This document shows, one piece after another, positions 1-6,172 of a DNA stretch of 9,092 nt. The stretch lies in the NCBI GenBank assembly GCA_046597455.1, contig JBKJKJ010000432.1:1-9092 (forward strand), given 5' to 3'. Every line of letters begins with the position of its first letter. The stretch's first letter is position 1. Both the position numbers and the translations under genes were made by a program. Origin of the DNA: JAQGMV01 sp046597455 (GTDB lineage: Bacteria; Pseudomonadota; Gammaproteobacteria; Burkholderiales; SG8-41). Below the pieces are notes generated by a model. That model worked only from the letters and a program-made list of their open reading frames with translations, was not told the origin of the DNA and searched no databases.

Positions 1-721
1 TGCATCCCGTCCATGACGTTGCGGTCCATGTTTCCCCGCCGCGGGCTGCGCCCCGTGTAGCTGAACGGGTGTATGAGGCCCGAGGGCGTGCTGACAGCCG
101 CCTCCATCATCGACAGATCGATGTGGCCGCCTTCGCCAGTCTGCTCCCGTCGCAGGAGTGCAGCCATGATGGCGATGACGCCGTTGCGCGCGGCGGTGAG
201 CTCCATCTGCTGGAGCGCGGTGCCCATCGGTGGCCGGTCCGCCGAGCCCGTCACCGCGTAAAGATAACCCCCCATGGCCTGGCGATGAGGTCGTCGCCCT
301 TGTAGTGGGCGTACGGGCCGTGCTGACCGAAACAGGAGATCGAAAGCACGATCGTTTTCGGATTCGCCGCGTGCAGCACTTCGTATCCCAACGCCAGGCG
401 GTTCAGATGCTCCGGCTGAAAGCTTTCGATGATGACGTCGGCGTCGGACGCGAGCTGCAGGAAGAGCGACCGGCCCGTCGCGTGTCCCACGTCCAGGGTG
501 ATCCCGCGCTTGTTGGTGTTCAGCGCGAGGAATGTGGTGCTCCGGTCAGGATGGGGTTCGCCGCCGATGAAAGGAGGTTCGTGGCGGGCCTGATCTCCGC
601 AGCCCGGCGCTTCCACCTTGATGGTGTCAGCACCCTGATCGGCCAGCAGCTTGGCGCAGAATGCCCCGGACGGCGCGTGAGCGAGCTCGAGCACCTTGAC
701 CTCGGAAAGTATCGCGTCCAT
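1..721 (-). pseudogene. CaiB/BaiF (class III) CoA-transferase, frameshifted and truncated by the window edge
   Basis: Family III CoA-transferases move CoA from an acyl-CoA donor to a carboxylic acid in the cytoplasm. The ATG at 721 opens a frame with the family N-terminus (VKVLELAHAPSGAFCAKLLADQG, residues 8-30, shown here only as a landmark for the Rossmann-like start) and KVEAPGCGD near 35-43. The frame stops at 251-253 after about 156 codons. Homology resumes one frame over from about 283 down to 1: the family motif QAMGGYLYAVTG appears if one base is restored at 280-283. The gene then continues off the left edge with RREQTGEGGHIDLSMMEAAV. Corrected, about 240 residues are visible of a usual 390-420. 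The start lies 2 nt after the stop of the neighbouring CoA-transferase gene, with a GAGG in that gene's last codons as a likely ribosome site, so the two form an operon. The residue aligned with the catalytic Asp is Glu (about E174). A sequencing error and true decay cannot be told apart here. Confidence 0.85.
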
Positions 722-723
722 CC

Positions 724-1977
724 CTACGGCCTCTGCTCGTCAGCTCGCGGCCGGTCGGCGATCACACCGTCGTGTGTCAGCTCGCGCAACTCTTGTTCGG
801 ATAACCCGGCCACCTCGCGCAAGACGGCTTCATTGTGCTCGCCCAGCCTGGCGGCATGCCGGATCGCCATCGGCATCCCGGACAGGCGAAACGGTCGTCC
901 GGCAAATGTCCGAGGGCCCGCCGCAGTGGACGCTTCGAACGCCTGGAGAAACCCTCTGTGCTTCAGATGCGGGTCGTCGACCAGGTCCGCCGCAGTCAAA
1001 GCCGCGCCCGCACAAACACCGTGCGCCTGAAGCAACGCGGCCAACGCCTTGTCGTCCTGAGTCGCGGTCCACTGCGCCAGATGGGAGTCGAGCTCGTGCC
1101 GGTTCTGCCAACGGCCGTGCGTCGACCCGAACCGGGAAACCTGCGCCCATTCAGGCGAACCCATGACCTGCTTCAAAGCGGACCACTCGGCTTCGCTGGA
1201 TACGACAATGGCGATCCAGCGATCGCTGCCCGCGCACGGATACACGTTGTGGGGAGACTTCCAGAGGTGTCCGCATCCCGATCGCGATCGCTCGATACCG
1301 CGCTGGGCTTCCAGGATGGCGGGTCCTATGCACGAGACCCCGGTCTCGTGCATGGTCAGGTCGATGCGCACCCCTTTGCCGGTCCGGTTCCGACGGAATA
1401 GCGCCAGCAGAAGCGCATAGGCCACGTTGTTGCCCGTGGAGTGGTCCATGTAGTTGTTGCTTGCCCTCACCGAAGGACCGCCTTCATAGCCAGTGAGGTA
1501 AGACATCCCGCTCGTCGCGTCGACGGTGCGCGCGCGGGACCCGGCTCTCGCCCACGGGCCGGTGTAGCCGTAAGCCGTGCTGCTCAGGGTGATGATGCGG
1601 GGGTTGAGTCGGGCCAGGCTTTCGTGGTCGAAACCGAGGCGGTGCATCGTGCCCGGCCTGAAATTGTCAGTCACCACGTCGCATTTCTCGACCACTTTGA
1701 GGAAGACCGCTTTACCGGCGGGTGTGTTGACGTCCAGACAGAGACTTTGCTTGTTGCGGGTGCCGAAGTACGCGAGGTTTCCACCCTCGTTCCACCACTC
1801 CCCCCCGGGCTTGCCGTCGGCGAACGGCCCGGCCTTGCGGTCCTGGAGATGTGCGACACTTTCGATGCGGATGACTTGCGCGCCCAGGTCCGCAAGGAAG
1901 GCAGTGCCCCAGGGCAGGGCATGAACCTGCTCCAGCGTGATGATCCGAATCTCCTCGAGCGGCAACGGTGCAGACAT
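724..1977 (-). CDS. CaiB/BaiF family (class III) CoA-transferase
   Basis: A 417-residue protein of normal family length, predicted to transfer CoA between an acyl-CoA and a carboxylate through an Asp-linked anhydride/thioester intermediate. The N-terminus (IRIITLEQVHALPWGTAFLA, 10-29) and GAQVIRIES (32-40) form the family nucleotide-like fold. NKQSLCLDVNTPAGKAVF (75-92) and FRPGTMHRLG (106-115) are family signatures. D178 in YMDHSTGNNVAYAL lines up without gaps with the catalytic Asp of formyl-CoA transferase. RTGKGVRIDLTMHE (198-211) follows as expected. The ATG at 1977 is chosen because GAGAGG lies about 7 nt upstream. The frame stays open to 2097, but those 40 extra residues precede the conserved start and lie in the control region. 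It is the first gene of a leftward operon with the frameshifted paralogue. The donor and acceptor are unknown. Confidence 0.93.
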   Translation of the reverse strand: MSAPLPLEEIRIITLEQVHALPWGTAFLADLGAQVIRIESVAHLQDRKAGPFADGKPGGEWWNEGGNLAYFGTRNKQSLCLDVNTPAGKAVFLKVVEKCDVVTDNFRPGTMHRLGFDHESLARLNPRIITLSSTAYGYTGPWARAGSRARTVDATSGMSYLTGYEGGPSVRASNNYMDHSTGNNVAYALLLALFRRNRTGKGVRIDLTMHETGVSCIGPAILEAQRGIERSRSGCGHLWKSPHNVYPCAGSDRWIAIVVSSEAEWSALKQVMGSPEWAQVSRFGSTHGRWQNRHELDSHLAQWTATQDDKALAALLQAHGVCAGAALTAADLVDDPHLKHRGFLQAFEASTAAGPRTFAGRPFRLSGMPMAIRHAARLGEHNEAVLREVAGLSEQELRELTHDGVIADRPRADEQRP

Positions 1978-2044
1978 TAATATCCTCTCAACGAAACGAC
2001 CACGATCGTGCGGCAGCGTCCTCGCGGTCATGAACATCGAGGCG

Positions 2045-2072
2045 AAGTTGTTGCCCCAAGTTGTTGCCCCAA
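2045..2072. repeat. 13-bp tandem direct repeat
   Basis: The unit aagttgttgcccc occurs twice back to back (2045-2057 and 2058-2070), followed by two more bases of a third unit. It sits between the divergent operons, so it may be a paired regulator site or a slippage duplication. Confidence 0.8.
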
Positions 2073-2080
2073 ACCGGCGT

Positions 2081-2098
2081 CCGCATGATGCGGGCATC
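2081..2098. promoter_or_regulatory. Overlapping inverted repeats, possible operator
   Basis: ccgcat-g-atgcgg (2081-2093) is a perfect 6-bp-arm inverted repeat. It overlaps a second one, gatgc-gg-gcatc (2087-2098). Alternate pairing around a shared half-site is typical of dimeric repressor sites but can arise by chance. The position, 75-90 bases before the cupin start and about 105-120 before the CoA-transferase start, fits a shared operator. Confidence 0.35.
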
Positions 2099-2172
2099 CA
2101 TCACGCGCAGGCCAGTTTTCCAACGTGTGCTTCAGTGCTGTGCGCGCTCACACCTGATCCAGGGAGAATCGA

Positions 2173-2589
2173 ATGGCGCAGCTAAAAATCATCAAGTCCA
2201 ACGAGGTTCAGCCACAGAATATACGCGGGTTCGGAAAAGAAGCGGGGCAGATAAAGAGAATCATCGCCACGGAGAAGTTCTTTTTCAACGTGGATGAAGT
2301 CAGTCCCGGCTTCAGCCCGCATCATTGGCATACGCATACAAAATACACGGCAGGGGGTTACGAAGTCGAATACCCGGGCGATTTCGAGGAGATTTATTTC
2401 ATACTCAGCGGGCGCGGCGTTATGCAATGGAAGACCGACAGCGGCGAGATACAGGAGCAGGCGGTGGGCGCGGGTGACACGATACATATGCCGCCCGGCG
2501 GGGTGGAGCATCAACTGCTCAATAACGGGACCGAAAAAGTACGCCTGGCTGTCGTGGGCGTCCCGCCTCCACGGCGCACGCCGATATGA
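2173..2589 (+). CDS. Single-domain cupin protein
   Basis: A 138-residue small beta-barrel (cupin_2 type) predicted to bind a divalent metal. Cupin motif 1 is seen as HHWHTH (50-55), then E73 with the E-x6-G spacing to G80 (EIYFILSGRG). The loop between the histidines and the glutamate is longer than in the textbook motif. Motif 2 is GDTIHMPPGGVEHQLLNN (101-118), with H113 the likely fourth ligand. The ATG start follows an AGGGAGA site about 6-7 nt upstream. It is the first gene of the rightward group that continues with the TRAP transporter, 88 nt before the binding-protein gene, so a role in metabolism of the transported compound (isomerase, epimerase, dioxygenase or sensor) is plausible but not assignable. 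Its base composition is clearly more AT-rich than its neighbours, suggesting a different origin. Confidence 0.9.
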   Translation: MAQLKIIKSNEVQPQNIRGFGKEAGQIKRIIATEKFFFNVDEVSPGFSPHHWHTHTKYTAGGYEVEYPGDFEEIYFILSGRGVMQWKTDSGEIQEQAVGAGDTIHMPPGGVEHQLLNNGTEKVRLAVVGVPPPRRTPI

Positions 2590-2629
2590 AGCGTGTGCGA
2601 CCAGCGGGGAGTCGTGCTCGTTTGCGCGA

Positions 2630-2658
2630 TTGACACCCCGGACCGCGCGCGCTACGGT
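2630..2658 (+). promoter_or_regulatory. Possible sigma-70 promoter before the TAXI gene
   Basis: A perfect TTGACA (2630-2635) is followed after 17 bases by TACGGT (2653-2658), which keeps the three most conserved -10 bases (T, A and final T). Transcription would begin near 2665, inside or just before the ribosome site at 2664-2672, giving a very short leader. This makes the call doubtful. Confidence 0.3.
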
Positions 2659-2677
2659 GACACAGGAGGAGGCCATC

Positions 2678-3661
2678 ATGATTACAAATCGTGTCGGATG
2701 CTGCTTCATCGCGCGGCTGGTCAGCGCCGCAATCTTCCTTCCCCTCGCCGCGGGCACCGCGCTCGCCCAGAGAACCGATGTCATCTTCAGCGCCGGCCCC
2801 ACCGGCGGCAGTTGGACGCCCATGGCGGCGGCGGTGTCGCAGGTCGTCAACAAGCGCTACGCAGAGCTGAACGTCCAGGTCGAGCCGGGCGCGGCGCTGG
2901 TGAACATGGAGAAGATCCGCATCGACAAGGCCGATATCGGCTGGTCGATGACCACCGTCATGGCCGATGCCCAGGCCGGAACGGGCCAGTTTGAAGGCAA
3001 GAAGACCGACAAGGGGCTGTATGTCGCGAACTTCTATCCCAATGTCTGGCAGATGGCGGTCCCCGTCGACAGCGGCATCAAAACCATCAAGGACCTCAAA
3101 GGCAGGCCGGTCGCGCTGCCGGCGCGCGGCAACACCAGTCTCGTCGCGGGTTGGGAGTATCTGCTCAAGGTCAACGGGATGACTTTGAACGACCTCGGTG
3201 CCAAGAGCTACGGTCCGCTGTCCTCGAACACAGAGGCCATGAAGAATCGCCAGGCGTACGCATCCGGCTGGTTCACGGTGGTGCCCGCGTCATTCGTCCT
3301 CGACCTGGGTTCGTCGATGAAGGTGCGCATACTTTCGGTGAGTGACGCCGAGTTCGCCGCATTGCTCAAACTCAACTCGGGCTTCGTTCGCCACACGATC
3401 AAGGCTGACGTCTACAAGGAGCAGGGCGTCACCGAGGACGTCCACACCTTCCAGGCGCCGACGGTGCTGATCGCCTCGTCCAAAACCCCCGCCGACGTGA
3501 TTTACAAGGTCACTAAAGCGATCGTCGAGGGAAGAGACGAGTTCGCCAACGTGGTGAGCGTGATGAAGGGCATCAGCGCCAAGGATATGGCGCAGAACTA
3601 CAACATGGCCTATCACCCCGGCGCGGCCCGGTACTATCGAGAAGCGGGTCTCCTGAAGTAG
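2678..3661 (+). CDS. TRAP transporter solute-binding protein, TAXI family
   Basis: A periplasmic receptor of 327 residues, the usual length for TAXI proteins, that captures a substrate (often an organic acid) and delivers it to the fused permease encoded next. Residues 1-30 form a Sec signal peptide: basic start, hydrophobic stretch SAAIFLPLAAG, cleavage after ALA-30. The mature protein opens with the family motif FSAGPTGGSWTPMAAAVSQ (37-55). Other family marks are PGAALVNMEKI (70-80), LKGRPVALPARGNTS (140-154) and the C-terminal AYHPGAARYYREAGLLK (311-327). The ATG is fixed by a strong AGGAGGAGG at 2664-2672. The frame is open far upstream through the cupin gene, but that part is out of frame with the cupin and is not coding. 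The permease gene follows after 19 nt. The ligand cannot be predicted. Confidence 0.95.
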   Translation: MITNRVGCCFIARLVSAAIFLPLAAGTALAQRTDVIFSAGPTGGSWTPMAAAVSQVVNKRYAELNVQVEPGAALVNMEKIRIDKADIGWSMTTVMADAQAGTGQFEGKKTDKGLYVANFYPNVWQMAVPVDSGIKTIKDLKGRPVALPARGNTSLVAGWEYLLKVNGMTLNDLGAKSYGPLSSNTEAMKNRQAYASGWFTVVPASFVLDLGSSMKVRILSVSDAEFAALLKLNSGFVRHTIKADVYKEQGVTEDVHTFQAPTVLIASSKTPADVIYKVTKAIVEGRDEFANVVSVMKGISAKDMAQNYNMAYHPGAARYYREAGLLK

Positions 3662-3680
3662 CGCGCGCGGGCCCGCCGCA

Positions 3681-5567
3681 GTGCGCAAACTCGTTGGATA
3701 CGCCGGCCTTGTGGTCGGCGTGGTGGCGGTCGCCATGTCCGTCTACCACGTCTACGTGCGGCTCACCACGTATGCACCGGATCAGTACGCGCTGCTGTTC
3801 ATCACCCTCGCCTTCAGTCTCGTTCTTTCGTTCCTGTTGTGGCCGCGCCGGGACGGCTCGACGCCCGATCGCATCCCGTGGGCGGATCTCGGCCTCGCGA
3901 TGCTGTCCCTCGCCTGCATCGGCTACATGTTCGTCAAGTACGACTATGTGGTGAACCGCTTTCCCACGGCGCATCCGCTCTCCGCGACGGACATGGCGGT
4001 GGGCGTGCTCGCCATCCTCCTCGTGCTCGAGGCGACGCGCCGCACGATCGGCGCGTCGCTGCCGATCGTCGCGATCGCATTCATCGCGTACGCGCTGGCT
4101 GGGCCATGGCTTCCCGGCTGGCTCCACCATCGCGGCCTGACCCTGGAAATCGCGGTCGACCAGACCTACTTCACGACCGAAGGCATTTTCGGCGTGCCGC
4201 TGTCGGTCGCGGGAACTTACGTGATCCTGTTCATCATCTTCGGCGCCTTTCTCGAAAAGTCCGGCGCGGGCCAGTTCTTCATGAACTTCGCCAACGCGAT
4301 CGCGGGCGGCGCGCGCGGCGGCCCGGGCAAGGTGGCGGTCGTCTCCTCGAGCCTGTTCGGCACGATCTCCGGATCGGCGGTCGCGAACGTGATGGTCGAT
4401 GGCTGGCTCACCATCCCGATGATGAAGAAGACGGGCTTCAAGCCGGAGGCGGCGGCGGCGATCGAGGCGGTGGCCTCGACCGGAGGGCAGATCATGCCGC
4501 CGATCATGGGTGCGGCGGCCTTCGTCATGGCTGAATTCATGGGCGTGAGCTACACGCAGGTGATGGTTGCCGCGACGATTCCGGCGCTGTTCTACTACGG
4601 CGCGCTGTTCGCCGCGATCCATTTCAACGCGGTGCGCTCCGGCCTGAAAGGCATCCCGCGCGAGGAGCTGCCGCTCCTCGGCGCCATTATTCTGCGCCAG
4701 GGGCACCTGTTCCTCCCGGTCATCGTGCTGCTGGTCCTGCTCCTCTACGGCTACACGCCGACCTATGGCGCGATCGTGGCCACGGTCGCCGTGATCGCCA
4801 TCTCGTGGGTGCGCCGCGAGACGCGTCTCAACTGGAAGACCTGCATCGCGGCCCTGCGCGAGGGGGCGGAGCACACGGTGCCGGTGGCGATGGCCTGCGC
4901 CGCGGCCGGTATCGTGATCGGGATCGTCCTGCAAACAGGACTGGCGCTGCGCTTCACCGCTTTTCTCGTGGACATCGCCGGCGGCTCGCTGATGCCGGCC
5001 CTGCTCATTACGATGGTCGCCGGCATCATCCTCGGCATGGGCATGCCGACCACGCCTGCTTACATCATGCAGGCAGCGCTACTGGTGCCTGCGCTCATCA
5101 AGCTCGGCGTCGCGCCGATGGCAGCCCACATGTTCGCGTTCTATTTCTCGTGCCTCTCGGCAGTCACACCACCCGTCGCTCTCGCGGTGTACGCCGCGGC
5201 TTCGATCGGCGGCGCCGGCTTGTGGGGCTCGGGCTGGCAGGCGCTGAAGTTCGCCGCGGCCGGTTTCATCGTGCCCTTCTTTTTCGTCTACAACCCGGCG
5301 CTGCTTTTCGCGGGCACCTGGATGGAGATTCTGCGCGCCCTGCTCACTGGAATGGTCGGCGTGATTGCCCTCGCAGCCGGGCTCGAAGGCTACTTTATGC
5401 GCCTCGCGAACTGGCTCGAGCGCGCGCTGTTCCTCGCGGCCGCGTTCCTGCTGATCGACCCCGGCGCGGTCACCGATCTCATCGGTGCCGGCGTGCTCGC
5501 CATTGCGATCCTCATGCAAAAGCTGCGCCCCATGCCGCAGGCCGCTGCGCAGGATATCCGCGCGTGA
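3681..5567 (+). CDS. TRAP transporter fused permease (DctQ-DctM type, TAXI-associated)
   Basis: A 628-residue inner-membrane protein that fuses the small (4-helix-like, about 1-130) and large permease parts and drives secondary, ion-gradient-powered uptake with the TAXI receptor. Hydrophobic segments occur throughout, including 5-27, 37-54, 68-84, 104-117, 125-141, 178-192, 343-356, 362-376, 400-417, 436-455 and 552-568. Diagnostic motifs are GTISGSAVANVMVDGWLTIP (227-246), ASTGGQIMPPIMGAAAF (265-281), GMGMPTTPAYIM (452-463) and SAVTPPVALAVYAAASIGG (493-511). Start choice: the GTG at 3681 keeps the first helix, although no good ribosome site is seen; the next in-frame ATG at 3735 would cut into it. 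It lies 19 nt after the receptor gene, and its TGA overlaps the GTG of a small membrane ORF. The length matches fused TAXI permeases. The substrate is unknown. Confidence 0.95.
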   Translation: MRKLVGYAGLVVGVVAVAMSVYHVYVRLTTYAPDQYALLFITLAFSLVLSFLLWPRRDGSTPDRIPWADLGLAMLSLACIGYMFVKYDYVVNRFPTAHPLSATDMAVGVLAILLVLEATRRTIGASLPIVAIAFIAYALAGPWLPGWLHHRGLTLEIAVDQTYFTTEGIFGVPLSVAGTYVILFIIFGAFLEKSGAGQFFMNFANAIAGGARGGPGKVAVVSSSLFGTISGSAVANVMVDGWLTIPMMKKTGFKPEAAAAIEAVASTGGQIMPPIMGAAAFVMAEFMGVSYTQVMVAATIPALFYYGALFAAIHFNAVRSGLKGIPREELPLLGAIILRQGHLFLPVIVLLVLLLYGYTPTYGAIVATVAVIAISWVRRETRLNWKTCIAALREGAEHTVPVAMACAAAGIVIGIVLQTGLALRFTAFLVDIAGGSLMPALLITMVAGIILGMGMPTTPAYIMQAALLVPALIKLGVAPMAAHMFAFYFSCLSAVTPPVALAVYAAASIGGAGLWGSGWQALKFAAAGFIVPFFFVYNPALLFAGTWMEILRALLTGMVGVIALAAGLEGYFMRLANWLERALFLAAAFLLIDPGAVTDLIGAGVLAIAILMQKLRPMPQAAAQDIRA

Positions 5568-5656
5568 GCCGGTCGCAGCTCGCCGCGCTCACGTTGATCG
5601 CGGCCGTGATGGTGGTCGCGACGGTGGTCTACGGCGTATTACGGCTCTACGCCTGA
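5564..5656 (+). CDS. 30-residue single-helix membrane micro-ORF overlapping the permease stop
   Basis: A GTG at 5564 overlaps the permease stop (gtga) and opens a 30-codon frame ending in TGA at 5654-5656. The predicted peptide is MSRSQLAALT followed by LIAAVMVVATVVYGVLRLYA, giving a short polar start, one hydrophobic segment (about 7-24) and a C-terminal RLYA. This is the layout of a small bitopic membrane protein, and the 4-base overlap suggests translational coupling to the permease. It could be a transporter accessory subunit or simply a chance hydrophobic frame in GC-rich DNA, because no family is recognised. It ends 11 nt before the convergent HAD gene. Confidence 0.5.
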   Translation: MSRSQLAALTLIAAVMVVATVVYGVLRLYA

Positions 5657-5667
5657 GACTCGCAGCG

Positions 5668-6012
5668 TCAGGTCGCACCCCACAGATGATCCACGGAAGT
5701 GTCGGGATAGAAATACGCGAACCCGTTGCGTTCAGCGTAATGGCGGTCGATGTTCGTGTCGCCGATGTGGAAGTACTGTTCAGCGCTGAACTCGGCCTTG
5801 ACCCGATCGAGGTGGTGCTTCAGTACGGTAAATGCGACGGGAATGTCGTGTTCCTTCCACATCCGCTGCTGATGGCTCACCGGTCGATCGGAACAGCTCC
5901 CGATGATGTATCCCAGCGCCAGCGCTTCTCGCACGCGCGCCATGGTGATGCAGCCCGGCGGGTCGCCCGTCTCGAGCGTGCCGTCGATGTCGAAACTGAT
6001 GAGCATTGCCAA
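5668..6012 (-). CDS. Minimal HAD-superfamily hydrolase
   Basis: A 114-residue protein with all core HAD motifs and no cap domain. Motif I is FDIDGTLE (D8 nucleophile, D10 acid/base). Motif II is GSCSDRP (S39 or S41). Motif III is a lysine in the 65-72 stretch (K65 or K72). Motif IV is HIGDTNID (D85, D89). It is probably a Mg-dependent phosphatase on a small or macromolecular phosphate, with the substrate unknown. Start: TTG at 6012 has GGGAG at a suitable 8-nt distance; ATG at 6006 would remove two residues and sits too far from that site. It is short for the superfamily but complete in motifs. It follows the thiolase gene by 141 nt on the same strand and meets the transporter operon tail to tail with only 11 nt between. 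A link to the catabolic genes is not evident. Confidence 0.85.
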   Translation of the reverse strand: MAMLISFDIDGTLETGDPPGCITMARVREALALGYIIGSCSDRPVSHQQRMWKEHDIPVAFTVLKHHLDRVKAEFSAEQYFHIGDTNIDRHYAERNGFAYFYPDTSVDHLWGAT

Positions 6013-6040
6013 TGTCGGTGCTCCCGATGCCTCGTTTTTA

Positions 6041-6061
6041 CGGGTCGACCCACTCGACCCG
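6041..6061. other. Perfect 8-bp stem-loop
   Basis: cgggtcga (6041-6048) and tcgacccg (6054-6061) form a perfect stem with a 5-base loop in the gap between the thiolase and HAD genes. Downstream on the minus strand is taaaaacg, not a T-run, and downstream on the plus strand is acgtgcg, so it is not a classical intrinsic terminator. It may be an operator or an mRNA structure. Confidence 0.5.
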
Positions 6062-6143
6062 ACGTGCGCATCCCGTCTGCCTCGATGGGCGAAGGCGTTT
6101 ATCTAATGGCCTGTATCCTTGATTTCGAGCGTAATCGCAAGTC

Positions 6144-6172
6144 CGGCAAGCTCCTAGTCAGCGTGCTTGCCG
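6144..6172 (-). other. 7-bp inverted repeat across the thiolase stop codon
   Basis: cggcaag (6144-6150) and cttgccg (6166-6172) pair around a 15-base loop that contains the TAG stop at 6154-6156. No T-run follows on the minus strand. It could be a weak transcript-end or stability structure, or chance. Confidence 0.3.

Larger units (their letters stand above)
1978..2172. promoter_or_regulatory. Divergent intergenic control region between CoA-transferase and cupin/TRAP operons
   Basis: These 195 bases separate two outward-reading operons and must hold both sets of start signals unless transcription enters from elsewhere. Visible structure includes a 10-bp perfect palindrome (cacgatcgtg, 2001-2010), a 13-bp direct tandem repeat (2045-2070), and overlapping inverted repeats at 2081-2093 and 2087-2098. 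No strong sigma-70 -35/-10 pair was found on either strand by eye. No regulator gene is present in the window, so the binding protein is unknown. Confidence 0.5.

Noticed and set aside
230..1030. Plus-strand open frame of 266 codons opposite the CoA-transferases
   Set aside because: Arg-rich and without motifs, it is antisense to two genes with clear CaiB homology.
1978..2097. N-terminal extension of the CoA-transferase by 40 codons
   Set aside because: The family start and the ribosome site GAGAGG support the ATG at 1977. The extension includes the control-region repeats.
2294..2677. N-terminal extension of the TAXI protein
   Set aside because: It overlaps the cupin gene in another frame and would hide the signal peptide, and the strong AGGAGGAGG fixes the start at 2678.
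3573..4934. Minus-strand open frame of 453 codons opposite the permease
   Set aside because: Its composition (Arg, Asp, His) is that of an antisense shadow, and the plus strand has clear TRAP permease motifs.
5657..5667. A bidirectional terminator between the convergent genes
   Set aside because: Only 11 bases separate the small ORF from the HAD gene, and no stem with a T-run is visible there.
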